This document shows positions 7,749-13,719 of a stretch of 14,288 nt of DNA, piece by piece. The stretch covers positions 1 through 14,288 of the forward strand of contig VAUM01000014.1 in the NCBI GenBank assembly GCA_005774595.1, given 5' to 3'. Below the pieces are notes generated by a model. The model saw only the letters and a list, made by a program, of their open reading frames with translations. It was not told the origin of the DNA and ran no database searches. Each line of letters begins with the position of its first letter. Positions within the stretch are counted from its first letter, which is position 1. The position numbers were made by a program, and so were the translations under genes. The DNA comes from Actinomycetota bacterium (GTDB taxonomy: Bacteria > Actinomycetota > Coriobacteriia > Anaerosomatales > D1FN1-002).

Positions 7749-8028
7749 GAGAAAGAGCCGCGTCAGCGATCGACCTGGACTGCCACCTCTATATGATGTC
7801 CCCTTCCCCGGCACGGGCACCCTTCGACAGCGCGCGTGCCGGCGCGCCGCCTCGGGTGTCGTCTCCTTTCCAAAGAAGGGGAGGCGCCCGGGTTTCCCCT
7901 GACACCCTATCGGCCCAAGGACCGTAGCGGATGGCGCCGCGGTAGGTCGCGAGGGCTCGGAGACATCTTCCTTGTGTCAAACGCGCCGCCTGAAGCGCCC
8001 GCTGCCGGCGAGCTCCTCGGCGGCCGCT

Positions 8029-8048
8029 CTTGTAACACTAGTTACAAG
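8029..8048. promoter_or_regulatory. 20-bp palindrome, candidate operator
   Basis: CTTGTAAC-ACTA-GTTACAAG has perfect 8-bp arms around a 4-bp centre, and two more G-C pairs match beyond a single mismatch on each side. Its AT content stands out from the GC-rich surroundings. It lies about 13-32 bases downstream of the -10 element of the promoter candidate, where a bound repressor would block transcription of the formate dehydrogenase cluster. The arm sequence suits a dimeric helix-turn-helix regulator; I cannot name the family. Confidence 0.6.
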
Positions 8049-8060
8049 CGCGTGAACCGC

Positions 8061-8089
8061 ACACTACGCCCGGTCAATGGGCATGTCAA
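8061..8089 (-). promoter_or_regulatory. Candidate housekeeping promoter for the formate dehydrogenase cluster
   Basis: On the minus strand a perfect -35 hexamer TTGACA (8089-8084) is followed after exactly 17 bases by TAGTGT (8066-8061), a weak -10 matching the consensus at three of six positions. The predicted start would be near 8053, just before the palindrome at 8029-8048. It lies in the only long gap between the two gene clusters. Confidence 0.45.
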
Positions 8090-8104
8090 CACCCTCGCGG
8101 GTGT
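8089..8104 (-). terminator. GCGA-loop hairpin after the NHL gene, possible terminator
   Basis: A 6-bp stem ACACCC/GGGTGT closes a loop reading GCGA on the minus strand, the same loop as the strong terminator at 1166-1189. It lies 30 bp past the stop of the NHL-propeller gene and directly abuts the TTGACA promoter element. No T run follows. A smaller hairpin (GACGA-CCGC-TCGTC, 8122-8135) overlaps the stop codon and is followed by GTTTAA. Confidence 0.4.
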
Positions 8105-8133
8105 GTGAAGCACCCTTAAACGACGAGCGGTCG

Positions 8134-9621
8134 TCACCGCCTCCTGCCGTGCCTTCTGAGGAACTCCTCCGGCCCGTAGACGTCGATGCCGAGGAGCACC
8201 GCGCTCTTGCGCAGTTCCTCGTCGGTGGTCGCGAGGCGCTTCACGCGCCGGGCGATCGCGAGCAGCACCGCCGTGCGGCCGTCCACCTCGAGGCGCGCCT
8301 GGAGGTCGGCGGCGTCGGACGGCGAGTGTTCCTCGGCCACGAGCAGCTCGCCGAGGTCGACACCGTCCTCGACGCGGTCGACGTACTGCGGGTGCTCGGC
8401 CACCGGCACGAGCCACTCGAGGCCGGTGCCGTCCATCTCGCGCACCTGCCCGTCGGCGACGAGCGCCTCGACGAAGTCGTGCGTGACGACGTACTTGCGG
8501 CGGCGGCGCAGCAACGGGACGAGCAGGAACAGCGGCGGCAGGCAGCAGGCGGCCGCAGCGGCCCACGGGTACTTGCGCGCGAGCTCGACCGGCGCCTCGG
8601 CGACCGGCCACGCCCAGACCTGCACCTGGTCGTTCTCGCGGTCCGTTATGTAGATGCGCCCGGTGCCGTCGAGAGCGACGTCGTTCGGGAAGCTGAACTG
8701 CCCCGTGCCGACGCCCTGCTCGCCGAAGCGCACCACCTTGTCGCCCTCCGAGGTGTAGACATCGATCTGGTGCGCGAGTGCGTCGGCGACGTACAGGCGC
8801 CCGGTGTCATCCATCGCGACCCCGCGCGGGACGCCCGAGGTCGCCACGAACCTCTGGAACCTGCCGGCAAGGTCGAAGACCTGGATCCTCCGGTTGTCGC
8901 CGTCCGCCACATAGACGAGGTCGCGATAGCCGGCGATGCCGTTCGGGAAGTAGAAGCTGCCGGGGTCGTCCTGGTCGTACGCGACCTGGCCGGTCTTCCC
9001 GAAGGTCACGACGTGCTTGCCGGCCTGATCGAACACGTGGACGCGATGCTCGGTCGTCACGCCGACATCCGTGACGAGCAGCCGGCCCTTCTCGTCGAAC
9101 GCCACCGCAAGCGGGGTCCAGCTGGCCTCGATGGCCGCGCCCGGCGAGAACTTCCGCAGGTAGTGGCCGTCCGCGTCGAAGACGAACAGCGAGCGCAGAC
9201 GGCGGTCTGTGACCCACACCTGGCCCTTGGAGTCCGTCGCGAGGTGCACCGGGTTCTTCAGGACGCCGCCGTCGACCGCGTTGAACTCGAAGAGGTAGCG
9301 CCCGTCGCGGTCGAACACGCGCACGGTCCTGGTGGCGAAGTTGACGACGTACACGCGCGTGCCGCGGTAGGCGAGCCCGACGACGTCGTCGAGCCGGCTG
9401 CCGCCCTGGCCGGTGATGGAGAAGAGGTAGCGGGGCGGCTGGACCTCGGCCAACGCGTCCGGGAGCACGTCGGCGATCGGGAGGCGGCGGTTCGCGCTGA
9501 AGTAGTACGCGCTGTAGCCGAGCGCGAGGAGCAGCAGGAGCAGCAGGACGAGCGCGACGATCTTCCTGCGCCGGCGCTCGCGCTCGAAACGCTCCGCGCG
9601 GCTCTCGTGACTACTTCGCAC
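8134..9621 (-). CDS. Membrane-anchored NHL-repeat beta-propeller protein with PIN-like cytoplasmic tail
   Basis: This 495-residue protein has a basic N-terminus, a leucine-rich transmembrane helix (about 21-41), and then an exported propeller (about 62-340). Repeated blades read like YVADGDNRRIQVFD, LYVADALAHQIDVY and IYITDRENDQVQVW, the NHL-repeat signature; I count about six. A second helix (352-371) is followed by RRRRK, so residues 377-495 should be cytoplasmic. That tail ends in a stretch (about 448-488: ATTDEELRKSAVLLGIDVYG, then PEEFL) resembling the C-terminal half of PIN domains. The GTG start at 9621 has a perfect AGGAGG seven bases upstream and overlaps the TPR gene by 11 bp, so the two are translationally coupled. 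NHL propellers near multiheme cytochromes usually act as protein-binding scaffolds. The role here is inferred, and I see no catalytic residues I would name with confidence. Confidence 0.85.
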   Translation of the reverse strand: MRSSHESRAERFERERRRRKIVALVLLLLLLLALGYSAYYFSANRRLPIADVLPDALAEVQPPRYLFSITGQGGSRLDDVVGLAYRGTRVYVVNFATRTVRVFDRDGRYLFEFNAVDGGVLKNPVHLATDSKGQVWVTDRRLRSLFVFDADGHYLRKFSPGAAIEASWTPLAVAFDEKGRLLVTDVGVTTEHRVHVFDQAGKHVVTFGKTGQVAYDQDDPGSFYFPNGIAGYRDLVYVADGDNRRIQVFDLAGRFQRFVATSGVPRGVAMDDTGRLYVADALAHQIDVYTSEGDKVVRFGEQGVGTGQFSFPNDVALDGTGRIYITDRENDQVQVWAWPVAEAPVELARKYPWAAAAACCLPPLFLLVPLLRRRRKYVVTHDFVEALVADGQVREMDGTGLEWLVPVAEHPQYVDRVEDGVDLGELLVAEEHSPSDAADLQARLEVDGRTAVLLAIARRVKRLATTDEELRKSAVLLGIDVYGPEEFLRRHGRRR

Positions 9622-10618
9622 CCGAGAGCCTCCTCACGGCCTCGTTGGCCTCGGCGTTCTGGCCGTCGAGCGCCACGACCCGCTTCCACATCTGCAAGGC
9701 GCGCTCCACGTCGCCGGTCTTCTCGTAGAGTCCGGCGCACAGCGCCCACGCGGCCACGTCGGAGGGCTCGAGGGCAGCGGCGATGCGGGCCTCGACGAGG
9801 GCGGCCTTCGGGTCGGTCTCGCGGAGCCGCTGCGCGGCGGCGATGCGGTCTTCCGCGGGCCCGAGGGCCTCGAGCGCCTCGACGGGCGCCTCGATGCCGG
9901 GGGCCGCGTCGACGGACGCGCGGAAGTGCTCCGCGGCCGTCGCGCGGTCGCCCTCCGCGAGCAGGATGTTGCCGTAGTCGTAGTTCGCCTCGGGCATCAC
10001 GGGGTCGAAGGCGAGAGCGGCCTCGAGCTCCTCGCGGTACTTGGTTGGCGATCCGGTCTCGCGGTACGCGACGGCGAGGTGGTAGTGCACGTCCGCGGAA
10101 CTGCGCTTGATGCGCAGGGCGGCCCGGTAGTACGGGATCGCCTCGGCGTAGCGCTTCTGCTCGAGGAGGACGTCGCCCATGTAGAAGTACGCGGTCTCCA
10201 GCGCCTGGTTCTGGCCGGACCCCTCGGTCTGCTCCAGCAGGGTGATGATGCGCTGCCAGTAGCCCTCGGCGGTCTCCCACTGCTTGCGCGTGCTCGCGAT
10301 GAAGCCGAGGCCCGACAGCGCGGTGACGTTCTCGGGATCCTCCTGCAGGACGGCCCGGTAGTGCGTGACCGCCTCGTCCTCGCGGCCGGCGATCGACAGC
10401 GCCTGGGCGAGCTGCAGCCGCGCGACGTCGTTCGCCGGCTCCTTGCGGACGAGGTCCTCGAGCGCGGCGATCTCGCGCGTGACGGGAGAGTCCCCGCCGG
10501 CCGAGAGCCGGTCTGTGACGAGCGCCGCGCCGAGCCACACCGCGACCACGGCGACGAGCGCCCCGACGATCCAGAGCGCGGCGTCGAGCGGGCGGATGCG
10601 TCGGCCGAGCAGTTCCAC
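9611..10618 (-). CDS. Membrane-anchored TPR-repeat protein, likely cytochrome assembly or scaffold factor
   Basis: The 335-residue protein has one transmembrane helix (about 12-34), then tetratricopeptide repeats. Clear ones lie near residues 65-98, 140-175, 176-207 and 288-320, with the usual small-residue/aromatic spacing, for example GDVLLEQKRYAEAIPYYRAA. The start is the GTG at 10618, chosen because GGGAGG lies seven bases upstream and the membrane anchor begins right after it; upstream codons in this frame belong to the neighbouring cytochrome gene read out of frame. TPR proteins with this topology (CcmI/NrfG-like) present apocytochromes to heme ligation, which fits a neighbourhood of 20- and 13-heme cytochromes. 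No heme motif or heme-lyase motif is visible, so the role is inference from context. The gene sits 47 bp after the 20-heme gene and overlaps the NHL gene. Confidence 0.85.
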   Translation of the reverse strand: MELLGRRIRPLDAALWIVGALVAVVAVWLGAALVTDRLSAGGDSPVTREIAALEDLVRKEPANDVARLQLAQALSIAGREDEAVTHYRAVLQEDPENVTALSGLGFIASTRKQWETAEGYWQRIITLLEQTEGSGQNQALETAYFYMGDVLLEQKRYAEAIPYYRAALRIKRSSADVHYHLAVAYRETGSPTKYREELEAALAFDPVMPEANYDYGNILLAEGDRATAAEHFRASVDAAPGIEAPVEALEALGPAEDRIAAAQRLRETDPKAALVEARIAAALEPSDVAAWALCAGLYEKTGDVERALQMWKRVVALDGQNAEANEAVRRLSGAK

Positions 10619-10638
10619 GAGATGACCTCCCGGGGCGG

Positions 10639-10665
10639 CACGCCGGACGCGCGGCGCCCGGCGTG
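10639..10665 (-). other. Intercistronic 8-bp hairpin between the 20-heme and TPR genes
   Basis: CACGCCGG and CCGGCGTG (10639-10646 and 10658-10665) form a perfect stem with an 11-base GC-rich loop, immediately after the cytochrome stop codon and just before the GGGAGG ribosome site of the TPR gene. No T run follows, so an mRNA-stability element, or a structure that lowers expression of the downstream genes relative to the cytochrome, is more likely than full termination. Confidence 0.4.
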
Positions 10666-12279
10666 TCAGAGCCGCAGCTCTTGGTGGCAGCGCCGGCAGA
10701 GCTCGGCGCCGGGATACTTGGCGATGAGTACGTTGCGGTAGTCCAGAGCACCGTGGCAACCGTAGCACAGGCGCACGTCGTGGGCCGCGCTCGGGAGGTT
10801 CTGGCCGTGCGTCCCCGCAGAATCTCCACCGACGGTCACGTGCCCGAACCCGATGTGGCACTCGTCGCAGAGGTACGGCCGGTCCTTGGGGCCACCGAAG
10901 CGCTTGGCGACCTTGAAGTGCACGGCGTGCTCGGCGAAGCCCTTGTTCTTGATCTTCGTCGGCGGCTTCTGCTTCATCTCCTTGTGGCACGGCGTGCAGT
11001 TGGCCTCGACCAGCTCGAGCCGCTTGACGCGGTCGTGGTGGCACTCCTGGCAGAACCGCCGGTCCGTGTGGCAGACGTTGCAGTCCTCCTTGGGCACCCC
11101 GGCCTCGAGGCTGTGCTTCTTCAGCCAGTCGGACGGATGCGGCATGACGGTCTTGTGGCAGCGCTGGCACGAGGGCGAGTCGTGGCACGACGCGCACGAG
11201 CCCTTCTGCGCGAGGTAGGGCGGGCCGTGCTTGGTCTTCCAGTCCTTGGACTTGTGATCCGCGGGAATGACCGGCTTGCTGATCTTCCCGTCCGCGAGCT
11301 TCTTGCGGCCGGCATGGCACTCGACGCAGAACTCCGGCTTGTGGCACTGGGCGCAGTACGCAGGCTGCTCGTTCGCGTGCTTCTTGTGGGTCCCGGCGAT
11401 GAACTGCTTGGTGTGATCGGGCGGGACGAGCTCGAAGCCCTTGGGGTGACAGGCGTCGCACTCCTCGGTGGCGACGAGGCCCTGAGCGCCGTGGAGCAGG
11501 CCGTGGCAGCGGTAGCACGAGAGCATGTCGGGGCGGCGGATCGTCTCCGCGCCGTGGCCGAACTCGGGATGACACGCCGCGCACTGATGGTTGTCCTTCA
11601 GGTGCGGCTCATGGCTGAAGATGAGCCGCTTGCGCATCGGCGCGGACAGGACGTCGATGTCGGGGTGGCAGAACACGCACTGCCCCATCGTCGTCGGGGC
11701 GTTCGGATCGACCACCACCGCAGGCCTGTCGACGATCTCCGGGACGACCGAGAGGTACGCGCCGGGCATCTGCTGGAGCGGCCGGTTGTCCGGGCCGCGC
11801 AGCCGCTTCTCGGCGTGGCAGGCGTCGCAGTCCGGGCCGGCGTCGTGGCACATCATGCAGCGGCTCACGCCGTCGCGCCGCCCGACGGCGGCATGGGGCT
11901 CCTGCGCCCACGTCGCCGTGTGCGAGCGCGGACGCAACGTGACGCCGGGCGGGTGGCAGTCGCGGCACTCGCCGGTGGCGAGGAGGCCGTCCTCGTGCTC
12001 CACGCCGTGGCAGGCGAAACACGCGTCCATGTCCGGACGTCGCGTCACGCCGTTCTCGTGCGGCGAGATGCGGTGGCACGACTCGCACGGGAACACGAGG
12101 TGGTTGCCGTGCGAGAAGATGAGCCCGGGGATGTCGGTCTCGGCGATCCTCAGGTGGCAGGGGGCGCAGTTGGCGCGCTCGACGGGGCCGGTCAGGTCGA
12201 TGGCCGCCGGCTCCTGAGCCGATGCCGGCAGAGCGAGCGACAGCGAGAGGGCGGCGGCCACCACGACGGCAGCCACCAC
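10666..12279 (-). CDS. Exported 20-heme c-type cytochrome with duplicated six-heme modules
   Basis: From the first available GTG (12279) the product is 537 residues with 20 CXXCH motifs, a large electron-conducting cytochrome exported by the Sec route. Heme cysteines at 38, 65, 87, 105, 141, 151 and at 201, 233, 255, 274, 309, 318 repeat the same spacing, so residues 38-156 and 201-323 are duplicated hexaheme modules. Residues 362-532 hold eight more hemes. Shared signatures are IFSHxxHL, CHGxxH, GLxA and the closing pair CxxCH-x5-CxxCHA. The start is uncertain. The signal peptide core (LSLSLALPASAQ) is clear, but its basic n-region (RALK) lies upstream of GTG 12279, and the codons between there and the previous gene offer no ATG, GTG or TTG. 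A GTA at 12295-12297 has an AAGGGC ribosome-like site about 11 bases upstream. The gene follows the 13-heme gene by about 10-26 bp. Confidence 0.88.
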   Translation of the reverse strand: MVAAVVVAAALSLSLALPASAQEPAAIDLTGPVERANCAPCHLRIAETDIPGLIFSHGNHLVFPCESCHRISPHENGVTRRPDMDACFACHGVEHEDGLLATGECRDCHPPGVTLRPRSHTATWAQEPHAAVGRRDGVSRCMMCHDAGPDCDACHAEKRLRGPDNRPLQQMPGAYLSVVPEIVDRPAVVVDPNAPTTMGQCVFCHPDIDVLSAPMRKRLIFSHEPHLKDNHQCAACHPEFGHGAETIRRPDMLSCYRCHGLLHGAQGLVATEECDACHPKGFELVPPDHTKQFIAGTHKKHANEQPAYCAQCHKPEFCVECHAGRKKLADGKISKPVIPADHKSKDWKTKHGPPYLAQKGSCASCHDSPSCQRCHKTVMPHPSDWLKKHSLEAGVPKEDCNVCHTDRRFCQECHHDRVKRLELVEANCTPCHKEMKQKPPTKIKNKGFAEHAVHFKVAKRFGGPKDRPYLCDECHIGFGHVTVGGDSAGTHGQNLPSAAHDVRLCYGCHGALDYRNVLIAKYPGAELCRRCHQELRL

Positions 12280-12305
12280 CCCCTTGAGTGCGCGTACCGG
12301 CGTGT

Positions 12306-13682
12306 CTAGCCCTTGTCTCGCTTGAACACCTTCCGGAAGAACTTCCTGATCGGGTTGTTCTCGGCCGTCGCAGGCTTCTTGTGGATGAGGTCCTTGGCGT
12401 TCGCCACGAACTTCTCGCTCGTGTCGCGGTGGCAGCGCATGTTGGGCGACAGACCGCCGGCGCAGGTACCGGGCAGGTTGCCGGCGGACACCGACGACGA
12501 CTGGTCGGCGGACGGCAGGGTCCCGTGCGCGTCGTGGCAGTCCCAGCACGCGGGAGCGTCCTTCGTGCCGTTCTTGTACGCGGCACCGTGGTAGTAGTCG
12601 TTGTACGAGGCGTAGTAGTCCTCGTGGCAGCGCGCGCAGACCTCGAGGGCCGAGGCATGCAGGGCGGCCGACGCGAGCTGGCTGTCGAGGCTCATGATGT
12701 CGTGGCCGCCATGGCAGGAGCCGCAGTTGGCCATCTGAGCGTTCCCGGCTACGAGGCCGCGGACCTTCTGGGTCCCCGCCCAGTGCACGGACTTCTTGTA
12801 CGCGCCCGCCTGCGACTCGTGGTCATGGCAGTTCATGCACGCGAGGCCAGCGTTCACGGTCCAGTCCGCGCTCGCGTCCTTGGTGTCGTCGTACTTGAAG
12901 TCGGAGTGGCACTTCACGCACGACAGGTCGGCGTGGGCCGACTCCGACAGGCCGCTGATCGCGAAGGACTGCACGCCGCTCGGGCCGGTGCGCACGAGGC
13001 TCGGCTGCTCGTGGCAGGACGTACAGCTATAGCCGGGGTCGTACGTGTAGGTCGCGGGCGCCTCGGGCTCCCAGCGGACGTACTCCTCCGCGTGGCAGTC
13101 GTCGCAGAACCTCCCCTCGTGGCACATCATGCACCGGGTCTGCAACTCGGCGAGCGACGGAGCGACGTGGGGCTTGGCCGCCCAGTCCGCCGTATGGAAC
13201 GACGGGCGGAGGTCCTCGCGGCGCGTCCGGTGGCACGTCTCGCATGCGTCATACGCGACGATGCCCATCGGCCCATGCCGCAGGCCGTGGCACGAGAAGC
13301 ACTGCTTCATGCTCGGCTTCTCGGGCTCGCCGCCGGCCTGATGGGGGAAGCGCGTGTGGCACGCGCTGCAGTCGAACTGCCCCATGTGGATGCCGTGACT
13401 GAAGATGATCTCGGACACCTTGCCGCGCCGGGCATCGGCAGACAGCAGCGTGGGGTGGCACAGCTTGTTCTGGCACTTCTGCTTGAACACCGGTCCCGTC
13501 TCCAGCAGGTCCCACAGCTCGTTCAGCTGGTCGATCGAGGCGGCGTCGGCCAGCGTCGGCGCCGCCGGTGCCTCCTGCGCGACGACCGGGACCGCCAGCG
13601 CGAGCAGCGCGGCTGCCGCGAGCAGCGCGACGGGGACGACCCGCCGCAACCAACGTCCGTACGTTCCTGTCATGTGCCCCAT
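12306..13682 (-). CDS. Exported 13-heme c-type cytochrome with two unusual heme motifs
   Basis: The 458-residue protein has a Sec signal peptide (RWLRR, hydrophobic core, cleavage after VVAQ near residue 36). It carries eleven CXXCH motifs plus a CX4CH (CQNKLCH, residue 70) and a CX9CH (residues 407-418). Residues 70-198 match the hexaheme modules of the next gene in spacing and signatures. Residues 320-418 match the tetraheme end of the preceding gene. Three more hemes (220, 255, 282) lie between. It ends in a basic, possibly amphipathic helix (NPIRKFFRKVFKRDKG). Both the ATG at 13682 and the one at 13673 are usable: the AAGGGG just before the first is better spaced for the second, while a GGGA six bases before the first also works. 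Probable role: electron transfer outside the membrane with the neighbouring cytochromes. The electron donor is not shown by the sequence. Confidence 0.9.
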   Translation of the reverse strand: MGHMTGTYGRWLRRVVPVALLAAAALLALAVPVVAQEAPAAPTLADAASIDQLNELWDLLETGPVFKQKCQNKLCHPTLLSADARRGKVSEIIFSHGIHMGQFDCSACHTRFPHQAGGEPEKPSMKQCFSCHGLRHGPMGIVAYDACETCHRTRREDLRPSFHTADWAAKPHVAPSLAELQTRCMMCHEGRFCDDCHAEEYVRWEPEAPATYTYDPGYSCTSCHEQPSLVRTGPSGVQSFAISGLSESAHADLSCVKCHSDFKYDDTKDASADWTVNAGLACMNCHDHESQAGAYKKSVHWAGTQKVRGLVAGNAQMANCGSCHGGHDIMSLDSQLASAALHASALEVCARCHEDYYASYNDYYHGAAYKNGTKDAPACWDCHDAHGTLPSADQSSSVSAGNLPGTCAGGLSPNMRCHRDTSEKFVANAKDLIHKKPATAENNPIRKFFRKVFKRDKG

Positions 13683-13719
13683 TCCCCTTCCCGAGAAGGC
13701 CCGCGAGGGCCGGTGATAC

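Larger units (their letters stand above)
7594..8060 (-). other. Long gene-free leader upstream of the formate dehydrogenase gene, with several stem-loops
   Basis: No convincing gene lies here on either strand. If transcription starts just downstream of the promoter candidate (8061-8089), the leader would be about 460 bases. It contains a 7-bp closing stem GGGTGTC/GACACCC (7901-7907 with 7854-7860) around an inner region that can pair in competing ways (GGG-GAAA-CCC or GGGGA with TCCCC). It also contains an 8-bp stem CCGGCACG/CGTGCCGG (7835-7842 with 7808-7815), a terminator-like hairpin (7727-7748) and the ribosome site of the enzyme gene. I could not match it to a known riboswitch, including the molybdenum-cofactor class, by eye. 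Confidence 0.4.

Noticed and set aside
7760..7800. Plus-strand promoter-like pair TCGACC-17-TATGAT
   Set aside because: No gene follows on the plus strand before the antisense NHL gene, so it is probably chance.
2842..7902. A 1686-codon open frame on the plus strand, antisense to the formate dehydrogenase genes
   Set aside because: Its product is an Arg/Val/Gly/Asp-rich string with no domain signature. It mirrors the codon bias of the high-GC minus-strand genes, which have strong family matches.
7907..7966. A 19-codon leader peptide frame (MSPSPRDL...) in the formate dehydrogenase leader
   Set aside because: Its ribosome site is too close to the ATG and nothing in the peptide suggests attenuation by codon content; chance frames of this length are common.
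12280..12549. Extension of the 20-heme cytochrome frame upstream to an ATG at 12549
   Set aside because: Those ~90 codons overlap the 3' end of the 13-heme gene out of frame, give an Arg/Pro-rich sequence, and would bury the signal peptide.
13698..13711. Small GGCCC/GGGCC hairpin between the partial cytochrome and the 13-heme gene
   Set aside because: Only a 5-bp stem in very GC-rich sequence, with no T run on the transcribed strand; too weak to call a terminator between genes that look co-transcribed.
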